DNA of 64,000 nucleotides, taken from assembly GCA_902729315.2 (NCBI GenBank), contig LR746264.1, positions 684,501 through 748,500 of the forward strand. Direction: 5' to 3'. Source of the stretch: Spirodela intermedia. Lineage: Eukaryota; Streptophyta; Magnoliopsida; Alismatales; Araceae. Both the position numbers and the translations under genes were made by a program. The notes beneath the pieces are model-generated. The model made no database searches, was not told the DNA's origin, and saw nothing but the letters and a program-made list of their open reading frames with translations. The stretch's first letter is position 1; every line of letters begins with the position of its first letter. Shown piece by piece: positions 14,116 through 27,765 of the stretch.

Positions 14116-17100
14116 CTAGCTTGCTGGTGTGGAAACTTGCGGGACAATGTAGTCCCTTGTCAGCTCTGCGGCAAGGACGAGGAGCTCCACCATCTCGGAT
14201 CCGACGGCTGCGGTGGGATCCACCTCCTCGCTTCTGGATGCCTCCGCAAGAACGGTAGGCTGCGAGTCCTCCACGACGGCGGACCAGCTGATGGGGAGGG
14301 CGCTTCTGAGGACCATCTTAACGCTGTCCGCTTCACGAAGTATCCCGTCCAACGCCACGGCTAGGCTCTCCTCCGCAGGAGCAGCAGACCTGGCTTCGTC
14401 TATGACCTGAAACATTGAGGGGCCTTTATCAAATTATAGGGCTATGGAGGCCCAGCCCAATATTTCTTAAAGTGATGGGAGAAGAATGACCTTCAGGAGA
14501 GAGAGACGAAGCCTGCAGATGGAAGAAGCGAGTTGGTCAACGTTGGCGATGCCCTCCCGGAGAGCTGCATTCTCCGCCTTCAATCTGAGGTTTATATATA
14601 TAAAAAAAAAATTTCAAATATTAACGATCAAATTACAAAAATCTCTTTTATGGGCAAGCATGAAGATCTTATGAACAGGGACCTGGTCAAATCCAGAGAG
14701 TGGTCGGTCTTCTGGTGGGAGGGATCACTTCCGTCCGCCATAGTAGTAAGACCAGCTTCACTTTGACGGTCACTTCTCCCCACCCAGCGTCCGAGATATG
14801 TTCTCTTCAGGAGGTTCTTCAGCCTCTCCCCTCGCTCTTGGACAGCGAAGTCCTTGGTGCCGCCGCCACTGTTCCTGGAAGGTTGACCGGAAAGTCAAAG
14901 GCTTAAGAATTTCTGTGGAAAAGGGTCCAGGCTGGATGTCTGAAGGAAATATCATGACAGGAGATTTCCATAAATGGGAATGGGATGAGATGGATTTTTG
15001 GTAAAAAAGGTGAGGCCCATACACTTGAAGAAGATGGTATTCTTGCTTCAGCTGGGCCAAACTGACCAGAGCCTGCACTTTCTCACTGGTGACCTGAACA
15101 GCGTGGTGGGAAAAAAGAAAAGAAAAGATTAACTGCTCGATATATTAATTTATAGGAAGAAAATCCAAGAACCAATCTAGGACCAATTTAATTGGTTAAA
15201 AAATAATATGTTAAGAAAGTCAACGGAAGTAATCTTCCAGGGGTAAATATTAAACGACGCATAAATGAAGCAATCAAGAACATAGTGTAAATCGGGACCG
15301 ACTTAGATGTCCAAATAAGGAAATTCACAACACTTGAGTACCTTTTATTGCCACCGAAATTGGCAATTAACACGATTTTTAATCGAAAAGTCAACGATAA
15401 CTACATATTGACAACGCTAAGAAACAGCATATTACCTGAACGAGACTCCTTTGAAGATCCTCTATTCTCTTCTGAAGAGCCACATTCAAATCTCTTTCTA
15501 GTAGATGCCTCTCTTCCTCCTGTGACAAGAGCAACAGCGTCTCAACCTGGAAAGAAGTGTTCTTCAGTTCTCGAGAACTATGTATCATCTGAATTCAGAA
15601 ATGTGATTGATCACTTGGAAAGAAAGGAGAACCTTCTCTCTCAATACTTGGGCCAGGACATCCGACGAGCACTCTCTGTAAATGGAAATGTCGTGTACAC
15701 TGGGATCCTCCTCCTGAAAAGTCAACGGATATGCTTCAGCTGACTTGGAATAATAGGAAATATTCACGCGGATCAAAATGCAAAACTCCAATTATCTCCT
15801 GAAAGAAGAAGAAAAAAAAAAGGACCTTCTCTTTCTCTGCTTGTGCCAGGACGTCTGACGAGCTGGGTTCAGTGGGATCCACCTAGGTGGTCAACGGATT
15901 GGCTTCAGTTGATGACGAATAATAAGCAGTATAATCAACTACATCTTACGAAAAATAATAAGCTCTGTGATCTACTGAAAATATGAACTCCTCGAGTTTT
16001 AAGCGCTTCCATTGAAACAAGATTCTGACACGGCAAAGAAATAAAGATCTATGATCATGGTCTAAGGCAGATCGGATAAGAAATAGAGCAACTACGAAAC
16101 CCTAGAGTATGGAACAATTAATCATAAATACATAATGACATTATATCATAGGAAATCAGTAAACGAATATATACCAAATTAATCCACACAGAGTTGACTT
16201 ATTGAAGCCAACAAGCATCCTTTCTTTATACCTTCAGAAATATATTTACACAAAACACTATTAGAACTAAGCAGTAGGTTTATTTTTCTTACACCAAATC
16301 GTCCGCCGTGCAATTTTCTGGATGATCAACTATTGTGCATAAATACACATTATTTTTAAATGAGGAAGCTTGATTGATAGCTTCCTTTGCTCAGCTTTGG
16401 TTGACAGACGCAGATTTCATATTTAAGGAAAACTTGAAAGATATAACCCGATTTTGATGTAAGAACATCAAAATGATAAGCATTAAGATTAGTAAGTTGG
16501 ACCATTAATAAGCACTTCAAAGTAGGCAACTCTTCATCCATGATAACTAGGGTGGTGTTATTCATCATAACCTTAATAAGCGCCATGCTTAAGGATGTTG
16601 ATTTATGAAGGGGCGTGAACATGGGAGTTCCTCATGTTGATGCAAAAGGAAGCCAGATGAACATGAGAAGGATATATATATATATATATATATATGGTTG
16701 GGCCTCCTCATGAATGCACCAGAATAAAATCAATAAAACACCGTCTGAGATTGATGAAGAAGAGGTATCGTTCCCTTCCAGAAAATTTTAACCAGTCACC
16801 AGCATTTTGATAAGCTTGTCGTTCATAGAACTCCCACAACAAGCATTTAGAGTGAAGAAACCCAAAAAAAATACAGTAGGAAAACATATTGATGCAGCCA
16901 ATCTAAATTTACGAGTGACCCACCAAATCAGAGATGTTGACTTTTCTAAATGGCACTTTTAGCCTCTGTCAAATAACTTGGTAAATCCAAAAAAAATAAC
17001 ATAATCTTCATATGGTCTTCATGTCAGAATAAGTTAATTATCGTGAAAAATGAAAATTATGATGCACTTATTACGCAAACCTTAACCATAACATTGTAAT

Positions 17101-20100
17101 CGGCATCACTGGTAATATCTGCAGTTCCTTCTTCAGAGTTGTTACACTTTTCTTCTGCAGTAGGAACCAGAGATTCCAGATCATTTTTCATGTGAACCAG
17201 CCTCATTTCTTCTTGTAGCTCAACAAGGATGGACCTCATCTCAATACTTTCTTCTTCTAGAATAGTCATGATTGAACATCTCTGTTGGTTAAGAAATTCA
17301 CGTAACGTTGATAAAGAATGCCTGAACTTGTCCTCGGCCTGAACCTACAAGTGATGTTGACATTTTGTGATACAAAAATTGAGTTGGGACAAACTTACGT
17401 AGACTTAACAGTCCAATAACTCACTTGCTTCTTTTCCAAACTACGGACCCTTCCTCGTAAATATCGTTCAATGTCCATGCCCTGAGAAAACACGTGCCTT
17501 AGTCACATGAGGAAAAAGCAGGTAAGAAGTCAAACATCAGCATTTAGCCAACGCCAACCATTCTCATTTTCTTTTGTAGACTGTCAACAGATTCTCTAAG
17601 TGTCGCTACCTGCTCCTCTAATGAAGCCTGTATGAAACGAGAAAGTCAACAATTGTAAGGAGACAAGCAAAGATCGTTTCCAGATAAGATTTACTGCATG
17701 TCCAACTGTCCATACACTATCAGATCTAACATTGAACAATTGTATTTTACAAGTAAGTCGGAGAGTCAAACTTGGATAGCAGAGAAGTATCTCGGAACCA
17801 CAATTTCATTTTGAGCACCCAGATGGATTCCATAAATATGCACCGAATTAAACATAATACCGAAGTTTAGGGGAAATAATCTATATCTCCTGCGAAATGA
17901 GGACTAATGGCGATGACGAGAGGATTTGATTTTCATAAAGAATGTAACATATTTGATTTCTCAACGGTTGTTCATCTTGTATTTTGACGTTAAGAGGCCA
18001 ACAATGGATATTTCTGATGCCGTGATCTTCCATAGGTAATAATCCATTTATCCCGAAGATACCACCATTGCCAACCATGAACGAAGTTTTCCCCCATTTC
18101 AGTTATGTAGGTAATAGAATTTTGTTTGCTCATTCTAAACCTCTATCTCACCACTAGGTAAGCCCACAACACCCAATCAGTTTTTTTCAAAAACTGGAAA
18201 GCAGCCAAACCTATCTTCCTCCAATTTCCACACGTAACTGAAGCATGCGGTCCACCAAACGGACCATTCAACCTAGACCAGGATCTTCAATCAAGATGAA
18301 AATGGTCAATTACTTAACAAATAGATTTGATTGTTTATTTACCAAGCTTAAACAGAATCAGACATTCTAATTGAGACCAACCAAAATAAATAGGAATTAG
18401 TCATTTGGGGGTTCTCAATACAGTACACCTTTTTTCGTTGTAGCTTGTGTAGCACTAGTCATTCAGAATCGTTGTTTTTCTGTAATTGGTGCAGAAAAAA
18501 GTGTGTATCCTTCAAGGCTGTATGTTTTGTGAGCAATCAATGTCATGTTTTTCCATTTTGTGAAGGAATCCTTGCCAATTAAAAATATCCTGTCGTGAAA
18601 AATATCCATACTCACACTGGTTTTATTTGAAAGCCTGGATGCAAATTTTGACAAAGGAACATAAGCCCACAGCCCAATGCATCAACTAGAGTAGAAAACA
18701 AAACATTCGAATAACGCTCCCACACCCCAATGAATCAACTCAAGAGAAACCCCTTTGAGGATGAATTGCCATTTACTTTTCAATTCCAGATATGCACATA
18801 GGACCCCTCCTTTGTTCAGTGTACTCATCACTGAAGAAAAAAACACTACATAGCAGATGAACATGACAACTGCTTCAATTACCTTGTACAACTGATTTGA
18901 AGGCTTTAATAAGATTCAAAAATCATTCCCATCTCCAAAAGAGAAACATCGAAGGCACTGATTATGTTTCTGCATACCACAGGGGTTTATGCAAGTCTCT
19001 GGAGGTTCGATTAGTTGTGCGCAAATTATTTGAAGTAAATGCTAGAGAAACTATGGAAAATGTTAAGCACCAAAAAAGTGTAGCCGCGGAGGAGACCAAA
19101 GCTTCGTGGCTGCCATTTACCCCCACAGTATCCCAATGACGGGAGTCCAACTCCATTTCTATGGCTTGAATCTCCATTATGTATTTGACAACCATCAGAA
19201 TGGAAAAAGCCAGGGCTATATGGTACAGGCACGGAAGATGATTCATCCTCCAACCAAAAAAAGTCAGCATTATAATGATTTCTTCCATCTCTCCTGAGCT
19301 CTGGCATCATGTGCCTCCAGAATCCAGTTTAAATGAAATTATTCATAAAATATTCAATTTTCCCCACCATCTTGAAACCAATTGAATAAGTCGCATAGAA
19401 ACTAGATTATTCCAAAAAACATGAATAAACCGCGCCATATATATCAAAGGATTGAATTCAGAGGTCTTATAATATTATAAAACAGAACAAGGAATGCAAG
19501 AGCACGAAATTTACAATATAATTTGAGTGGCCATGTTTTCCATTGCTGCCGAAGATCCAGATTTCTGAAGGATCATTCAGAAGGGTTGAACATTTAACTT
19601 CCAAAGGTTTAGAATCGGAGCACCCCGTAGCACTTTCTCTTATCTCAGAAAACTTAGAAATAACCTGAAATTACATAGACAATCGTGCAATAAATTAAAC
19701 TAAAAATTAATCATATCAACGACATAAACATATAAATTTGATTCACAGCATCAAAGACAGATGTAACATTTGTGTGTCCAAATATACATTCCACGCTCTA
19801 AATCTAAACCTTTAAATAGCACATGAACAAATCAAATTCAAATGAGAAAACCCATTTATTTTTGGAGATTGATGATGCGCTTAACTCTTTTAACTCTTAA
19901 CTCTTAATTCTTAACTCTTTTATTTTTAAACTGCACACAGAGGCAAAGTAAAAAGATTGAAATTCTTTCATGTATATGCATATATGCGATATGTCTTCAC
20001 CTAACTGCATAAGAAGATGATAGACTAAAAGACAACTTACCAGAATTAGGTTATCCCATTCATCTTCTCAATCACAGATACCAGATAAATTTAATCAAGC

Positions 20101-22976
20101 ATCGTAATTTTGCATACATACATACAATTTTAACAACAAAACTACACGACAATGAATTAGGCACATGCATCGATCGTACTTTAAAAATGTCAAGGCAAAA
20201 GGGTTGCGTGCTACCTCCTCAAAGATTTTGTTTTGCTCTTTTAATTTTTCCATTTCCACTTGTAGAGTGGAATTCAATTTCTTTTCACCATCGTAGCTTG
20301 ACTGAAGTTCTTGCAACCTGCCATAGATGAAATGCTAAAATAGACAAACAAGCTTTCATTGCAAAATACTGTAGAATAATCTGCACCCCAATTACAAGGT
20401 AAAACCAGATGTACATGGCACATATCGATACTAAGCAAAACTGAAGAAGATATCCAAAAAATACATTCAGGAAAATTATCTCTATTAAAAAAGAATACTA
20501 TAGACGGAATATGATTATTCCTTCTATTTCAAAACAAAGGGAACTTCTCATAGAGAGGGGTTTCCTTTGAAGTAATGACCAAACAATCCACCTACTTCAT
20601 GACATTCTATTAAGGACTCTTAACAGATGACTACCTCAAAAATCTGATTTTTATGATTTTTTTCTGGGTATAGATTCAAAGGTTTAAGAAGCCCCCAACA
20701 AAACTAGATGATTCCTAGAAAGTTAACTGGTTCTCAGAATTTTTCATGCAGTCGTCAAAACAAGAATCCAACTGCCTGTCTATATTTTTACGTTGAGATG
20801 TTAAACTTCTGAAAACGGAATCTTTGTAATATTTCAAGGGTAAAATTTGAAGTTTCAATGCCTATAGAATTACAAATGTTAATGCACAACAAAAAATTGT
20901 GTAAAATAAATCTTCAGAATTCAAGCGTGAGCTTTATCCCCAACAAATACCTGTTCCCATAGTCGCACAGTTTTTCTGAGAGTGTCTCCCATTGTTCCTT
21001 CGCCTTCTCAGCCTGTAATAACGTTCCACAAAGGATACCGCAGTGATTAAGCATTCTTCATAAAATGAAATATGCATCAGAAAATTAGGATGAGTACATT
21101 TTAAACTCGAACCTCAATTATAGAGCTATCCCTCTCAGCAAATGCAGAAGCAACACAGCTCTGGAAGAATTTAATCTGTTTCTCTACTTCCATATTCTAG
21201 AGGCAAAAAAAAAATTCGGATTCATTGGGGACTTCTTATAAAGAATCAAAACCAACAGCCCACAAAAACAAAAGCCCATGACAACAGTTTATTAACTAGA
21301 TTGGAGAGTAAAACGGTTTCAAACTTATAATTCGAAGTCAGATATAACATAAAGCACAACAACATGTTCGACACAGTAAAAAGCATATCATAAAATGATA
21401 ATCTAGTTTAGCAGTCTCTGAATCATAAATTACGAAATAAGAAATTATCGGACTTATCTGACAAGTTAAACAGTGGGAAGAGTCTAGAAATGGTGAGCAT
21501 GATAGTATTAATGACATCCCCTTAGGTTCTTCTCCCCAATGACAACTATTTTTGGTCGAAAAATATATTCCAGCAGAAAAATAAATTGACAGCAGTAAAT
21601 TTCCAAATCAATGGTATCACAGAGAAAAGCCAAAAAAACCTCAAAAATAACGGCAAACATTCTCAAAATATGAATGATTTAAGGCAAAAAAAATCACTTT
21701 CCTTTTTATGTGTAATGCATTTCTCTCCCCTCCCCTTTAAACATTACACGACCAATAATTCATGACTGTAAAAATAAGTAATAACGTTTTATAACAAGCT
21801 AAATACTAGTCAATAGAACTTAGAAATGGAGTCAATGCATTCATTTATTTCATCAGGTAGATAAATACACACCTTTGAGACTGCTGCAGCATGCAAGTCT
21901 GCGAGCTGGCCCTGAAAATATCCAAACCAAATCAGAATATTGGAGTTAAGGACAGAAAAATAGCAAGAATCAATAGAAACTCAAAAAATATGGAGGTACT
22001 TTGATCCGGTAAGCTTCTGAAAGCTCCTCCTGAAGATTTTTATTGTCTCTGACACACGCTGCTAACTTCTTCCTTAGGTTCTCATTCTCCTCCTCCGAAC
22101 CTGCTGTCCTGGTCGGGCTTTAATTTGACTATGTAGCAACCTCATCTCGTAGACAGAGAAATCACCTGGCAAATGAACTAGAGACTAAAGACAAATGGAA
22201 GCAGGATCGACAAACCTCTGAAAATGCATCCGCGTGGCAGCAGAAAGATAACTTGGACCAGCTTGCTGCAAACACATTCGTTCAACATCTTTCTGTAGAT
22301 CATCACGTTCTGCAGTAATAACATTGTTAGCCAAACTTTGGAACTTGTGGCCTGTCAAAAACTTTTTGAAAGTTGACGATATAGAGTCCGGCATTCTATA
22401 TTTCCAATCAGTGGCATGAAAGTAAGCATTTCCGAAATATTCAAAATTACCCTTAGGAGGATGACGGTAAGATGGAACCTACATGATAAAATAAATCAGG
22501 GAACGACATAACAGTCCTTACCATCACCCTGAGAAGGAACAACCATCTACTATATGGCCGTTACTGTATGTATCTAAGCAATGAACATTATCAGGTTTCC
22601 ACGAAATTATGATAACATTTTGTCTTCAATAACACGCGACACTCTATAAAACAGACACTAGAGTACCTCTTAAACAGCTGACTTCGGGGATTAACGGCTG
22701 TACTGCCAACTATGGCGAGCCTCAATCCGAATCTCGATTTAGTGAAAAAGTCCCACTCTCCAAGATAACGAATCAGAAAAATCGCAGAGAAAGAAAAAGA
22801 TAAACTGCCGTAGCCTATGGGTGATGTGGGCTGGTGGCAAAATATGTCAAGAACAAGGCGACATCATATTCCAACATTAGATCAAGAATAGAACGACTTA
22901 GATGTTATGGCATACCGCGCTCCAATTGTTTGATACGAAGACTTAAAAATTCGTCGTCGTTTCCCATCTCGTCCAT
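14116..22976 (-). CDS. Plant coiled-coil protein, 16 exons, 616 residues
   Basis: Exons on the minus strand: 22976-22916, 22309-22216, 22108-22000, 21911-21873, 21196-21113, 21012-20951, 20317-20215, 19664-19515, 17627-17559, 17481-17425, 17344-17081, 15546-15436, 15093-15023, 14874-14683, 14584-14491 and 14406-14116. All join in frame. The protein begins MDEMGNDDEFLSLRIKQLER and is almost wholly Lys/Glu/Leu-rich helical heptad sequence, with RDDLQKDVERMCLQQAGPSY near residue 22, LQEELSEAYRIK, MEKLKEQNKIFEE, a LLLLSQEEERHLLERDLN block and ALVSLAQLKQEYHLLQ. A later block is RLKNLLKRTYLGRWVG. There is no membrane segment. I recognise it as a conserved plant long coiled-coil family but cannot give it a function. 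Exon 13 has overlapping donors GTGTATGG; only the second keeps the frame. The borders of exons 8 and 13-14 are the least certain. Confidence 0.8.
15596..15915. repeat. Two-copy duplication in intron 11 of the coiled-coil gene
   Basis: Two diverged copies (about 15630-15770 and 15818-15935) share ACCTTCTCT, GCCAGGACRTC, GACGAGC, AGTGGGATCC or TGGGATCC, GTCAACGGATNNGCTTCAG and GAATAATA. No reading frame is kept. Confidence 0.65.
16672..16695. repeat. (TA)n microsatellite in intron 11 of the coiled-coil gene
   Basis: A simple TA run of 24 bp in AT-rich intron DNA, with no gene feature next to it. Confidence 0.85.
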
Positions 22977-23736
22977 TTCTGGCACATAGAAAACAAGATC
23001 AAGCGTCTGAAATGTGCGACAAACGGGGAAGAATGGAGCGAGACTACTGTTTTCTTGCCACGTTCAATAACTAATGAGCGATTGATTGAATGCAAACAAT
23101 CAACTGAGGAGAAATTAGGACTTCAATCCATCACGAAGACGGCCTTAACTGGCCAGGGGATCACCTGGAGTAAAAACGGGAAATACTTCAATCGCTGCTT
23201 CTCGATCGATACAACCAGCGGTCGACCACAGAGATCCGTCCTCGTGATTGACTGAGAAGTACCAGGCGCGAGAATGGAGAAGATTTATAGGCTCGCGCAG
23301 AAGCGAGAACCCCCTCTCCTCCTCACGGCCGGTGCCCGTCTTTCCTTCACGAAGCGGTGGAAGCTATATTATTCGACATATTTTTTTGCTGGCACACTAC
23401 TAATTAACTTCATCTTAAAAAAATGATAAATTAATTAAAAATAACTTATATACGTTACAAATTTGGAAACCTCGATTTCGAAAAAACCCATAAAATTATA
23501 CCTTTTGATTTCATACCCAATTCCGAAAAAATGAGCAAGATCAAACCATTGAGGATCCATCTCTCTCTCTCTAGCGGCCAAACCCGATGGCCAAAAGAGA
23601 AAAAAGCGTAAGGATACGAAGGAAATAGTATGAAAGGTTTAAAGGTTTTATAAAATAACTATAATGTTAAGGTTGTCAACGCAAAGGCATCGTGTCTATA
23701 AATATTTCGGGGCACCCTCAAGGCCGGCCAGAAGAA
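22977..23736. promoter_or_regulatory. Shared divergent promoter of the coiled-coil and NDUFS4 genes
   Basis: The start codons of two divergently transcribed genes are separated by 760 bp, so both promoters and 5' UTRs fit here. A short CT run (23560-23573) lies about 165 bp upstream of the NDUFS4 ATG. The part near 23380-23530 is AT-rich. Co-regulation of the pair is inference. Confidence 0.6.
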
Positions 23737-26700
23737 ATGGCGACTCATCTACGACGGCAAGTCCTTTCGCTGCCTCATTTGGTTCGTCTCTCGTCATCCG
23801 AGATCTCCGGATCGCGATCTCTCTCCACTGATGCCGTGGTGGAGCTCAAATCTGGCGACATCGGAATGGTTTCCGGTATTCCACAGGAACACCTCCGGCG
23901 AAAGGTACATCTTCTGGAGGGAGATCAATATTGTAACTGTTAGCTTATTATGTAATTTAATCCACGCGTTTGATTTTTATTTTTTAAAATCAGTTCGAGT
24001 TTATGTGCAATCGATTCTCAATTATGTGTCTTCTACTACTTTCCGTGTCTGATTAAGTTGGACGCAGAAAGAGAAGGAAACCATCAGTTTAGACTGTTTT
24101 CTCCCTTTGTGCAGAAATCGATGCCTGTTGGATTTAGAAATATTATTTTCCCATCGTTCCCATCCCCACCACGCCTCCCCTACACTTCTCCTTTGCATTT
24201 CGAAATAAAAATGTGTGGTGATACATTCTGGGCCATGGAAGGACCACGGTATCCTTGAGTCCAGACATGTGCACCGCTCGTACCTAGACGCATTAACAAC
24301 GATTTCATTGCTCCAATGATAGACGGTAGTCTACCTGCCATAACCAAAGGATCAGTGCCGTCAATGCCCTTGGTCCAGCTACCAGACATTTCACCCACGG
24401 ACGTTGGTTATAAGGGGAGTCTTGTGTGTTTTCGATTGAAGGCGCGTGCTGCTGATAAGTTTCAAGGAAAACCATATTGAGTCGTACCTCAAATTTGACA
24501 TGTTTCTTAGGTAAATTACTTATTATCCGCTGCAATATCTTGAGAAAGGCCTGAAATTGAACCTTCCTTTGTTCCGCTCAAACTGTATTCGTCAGGTTGT
24601 TATATATTCACCAGCTCGAACTGCAACTCAGCAAGGTTCTGGGAAAGTTGGCGGGTGGAAGATAAATTTTATGTCAACGCACAAGTAAGTTCTGCTGATG
24701 CAGGTTTCGCCTGTCTTTTTGTTTCATAGGTCAAGAAAGATGACATACGTTTTATCTCAAATTCTTTGTGGTATTATAGTGGTTATCTAGTCAGCTCATT
24801 TTGATTCAAAACATGTGATCCAGGCCCCTTTTTTTAAAGCTGACATGTAATTTAGTGGTAGATTCTTTGTCATATGATATGTACTAAGAGACTGCGAGGG
24901 TCTCCGTTTTGACATGTAATTTAGTGTCAGATTCTTTGTCACATAAAATCTACTCAGATAATGTAAGGGTCTTCGTTCTGACATGTGGAACAACATTGGC
25001 CAAAATATCTAAAGAAAAACTCTGGTTCAAACATCTATAAATTCTTTCTGTGTAAGAGAAAAACTCTAAATTCAGTACATATTGTATTGAATTGATATCA
25101 TTGTCCTATTTTTTTTATTATATGTTATGCCTGGTTTGTGTGGTAGTATTGATACACGCACGTAAAAAACACACTTTGATGTAAATTGTATCTATCTGAC
25201 AAAATTTATCCAGTTGACCGAACTTCACACTGTGATATTGCCAGATTGAAAACAGAAAATGGATGGGTAAATATCCTTTTTTGTCACGTTTTTGGATTGA
25301 TGTTTGAACCATATTCAATTATTTTCCAAACATAGTATTGATAAGACTAAATAATATGGTATTTTTTCTAGGTGCCGGAGTTTTATATTTTATTGTGAAG
25401 TGGATTGCACTTATGGTTGCTAGTGTTATTAGCTAAAGAGCTCAGTCCTGACTTCATTGGTACAACTAGGCGGAAATATCAAAGTTATTATTACTAATGG
25501 TCTCATAGTCTGCAAGATAACGCTTATATTTTTTTATTTTTGACATCTAAAAAGGGCATTGTATTTCTTGACATGCTAGCTGAAAAACTGCTACGATTTA
25601 TGGGTTTCATCCTTTCAAACGTTTTGCACCTTAGGTGGGAGAATCCATTGATGGGCTGGACATCAACTGGGGACCCATATGCCAATGTGGGAGATGCAGG
25701 GCTCAGTTTTAACAGTTCTGAGGCAGCAGCATCATTTGCTGAGAAGCATGGTTGGGACTATGTTGTATGTATTTCTCAATTTTCAGATGCTTTATTTCTA
25801 TTTTTACTTCGTTCGGAGTCGTTGGTTGAGAAACCCCCTACTATTACCTCCATAATGTTATCTAATGTATGAGTATTATTAGTTTGATCCTAATTGATCT
25901 AATATCAGAACGAGCACTATCTACTTGCAGAAACATAAAAGGAGAAGGAATGATTACATTAACTAAGCTGAAACTGAAAAGAAAGACATGCTGTTGTATA
26001 TCTGTTTCTAGCTCGATATAGCTGAGTAGGGGAATATTTGCTTCTGCTAGTCATCGTATATATCCAGAGAAAGTTTGATGATAAAATTATGATCTTGAAG
26101 ATGCATCTATTATCAGTGGATGGTTCATGTTTATATGATGGTTGGGGTCTTGTAAATGTGACTTGAGAGGGTGATATTATCAAGTTTGATAGTGACTCCT
26201 TTTTATCCACCTGCGTTTTCTCTTTCTGACAAAGAAATTCAGGCAAGATGCATCGAACCATATCCAAATGAACCAAATTAACCTTTCCAAGCGTAAGCAA
26301 ACATCAATATCTGCATCCCATTAATAGTTTTTAAGTTAGGACGTGTATCTACATTACTTCTCTTGGCATATTGAACTTACGACTCATTTCTTAAGGGAAA
26401 AAAAAAATAATAGTAGACACTTCTGCTTGTTAAGTGTTGAAAAATGTGATCTAAAAACAGAATAGCTTCAGAAGAAATGGCAATACATGCAAAGGTCGCA
26501 CCAAGATTAGCTCTACAACTGGTCCTCAGTAGCTTCTGTTCCAAATCCTAGTTTAATTGGGAGCTGGGAAGTTCCGGTCAGCGAGGGCGAGTTAACATCA
26601 GAAAAACCAGCCACACAGGATTTGTGTCTGGTTTTGCATGATTCGTCACTCTGGGATGCACCCTCTGCAAATAATTACTCTTAAAATGGGAGGCAATAAG

Positions 26701-27415
26701 TGGTAATGTGGTTTAATTTTGACTTATGGAGCTTAATAATTACCACATTTGTTTTAACATTTTCCATTGACATAAACCCTAATCATAGGTTTAAACATCT
26801 TATGTCCTCTGTTACTGCCTCACACCCTCAACTCTCCTTACTGTTCGTGGTCATGCCTTTCAGTCTTCTGATGATTTTCTGGCTAAGTTAATCAACATGT
26901 TAGATAGCCTGTTGTTCTTTGTTCTTTCTGTCTCGTCTAATACAGAAAAAATATGCATTCCTGCAGATTTCCTCCTGACTTTCTGATTCTATATGCAGGT
27001 GAAGAAGCGTCACACGCCAGTTTTGAAGGTTCGTTGACGTTTTTAATTGATTGCATGCTAGGGTTCTACATTGGGCACCGTTTGCTAAAACCTTGATCCC
27101 TATCTGTTGAGACTCAAAACGGTGAGGATCATTTGGTCAGTTTTCTGGGTGTATTTGGCGTATGTCCATCAGGTTGTCAATGGGCTGAGTTGAGCTGGTG
27201 CATCTTTTACCGGACCCACATCTACTCTGTCCCCAGATATAACATAGACAGTTTGATCGGTAGAGAGAGAGAGAGAGAGAGAGGAGGTGTTGAAAATTTT
27301 GACTGAGGTTCCCAATGGTCCGAGTAATCACAGAACTTGGATCCCCAGTTTTCTTAGTTTAGACTTTAAATTGAAGCCCATCAACAAAAATAGGATCCAG
27401 AAGTCCACATGACAG

Positions 27416-27460
<45 letters not shown>

Positions 27461-27765
27461 TATAGGGGCATACCCTGGGTCGGGTGGGCCTACTGGGCCA
27501 GGACCAAGTTCTATATGGGCCTAAACAGGAGCCAATTTCCAGGCTTCTCTTTGGGCCAGGTTCAGATCCACTCTTGTAAAAGACGGGCCTATTGAGTCCC
27601 CTGGTTGTAATAAAGTCAACCATTCGATGATCCTAATGACTGTTCTCTCTTGGGTTTATTTCTTTAATTATTTTTTAAGATTTAACTCTGTCTAGTTCCA
27701 TGCAGCCGAAGGCCTACGCTGACAATTTCAAGTGGAAGGGACCTCCAAGATCTGAGGAAGAATAG
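23737..27765 (+). CDS. NDUFS4: NADH dehydrogenase (ubiquinone) Fe-S protein 4, mitochondrial, 5 exons
   Basis: Accessory 18-kDa subunit of mitochondrial complex I; Arabidopsis FROSTBITE1 is the orthologue. Exons 23737-23904, 24596-24684, 25635-25764, 26999-27028 and 27706-27765 give 158 residues, all in frame. The N-terminus [20 protein letters not shown] is an Arg/Ser-rich mitochondrial presequence without acids. The conserved NDUFS4 core then follows: [55 protein letters not shown] and [15 protein letters not shown] near the C-terminus. Despite its name, the subunit itself holds no Fe-S cluster. Introns 3 and 4 are long and contain GA and CT microsatellites. The gene shares a short upstream region with the divergent coiled-coil gene. 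Nothing looks broken. Confidence 0.96.
24829..24985. repeat. Two-copy tandem repeat in NDUFS4 intron 2
   Basis: Two copies of about 73 bp, each with TGACATGTAATTTAGTG, AGATTCTTTGTCA and GGGTCTYCGTT; the start of a third copy (CTGACATGTGG) follows. Intronic and non-coding. Confidence 0.8.
27263..27456. repeat. GA and CT microsatellites in NDUFS4 intron 4
   Basis: A GA run at 27263-27281 and a CT run at 27417-27456 lie about 135 bp apart in the same intron and are complementary, so the transcript could fold into a hairpin. A GGGCC-rich segment follows at about 27480-27590. Confidence 0.8.
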
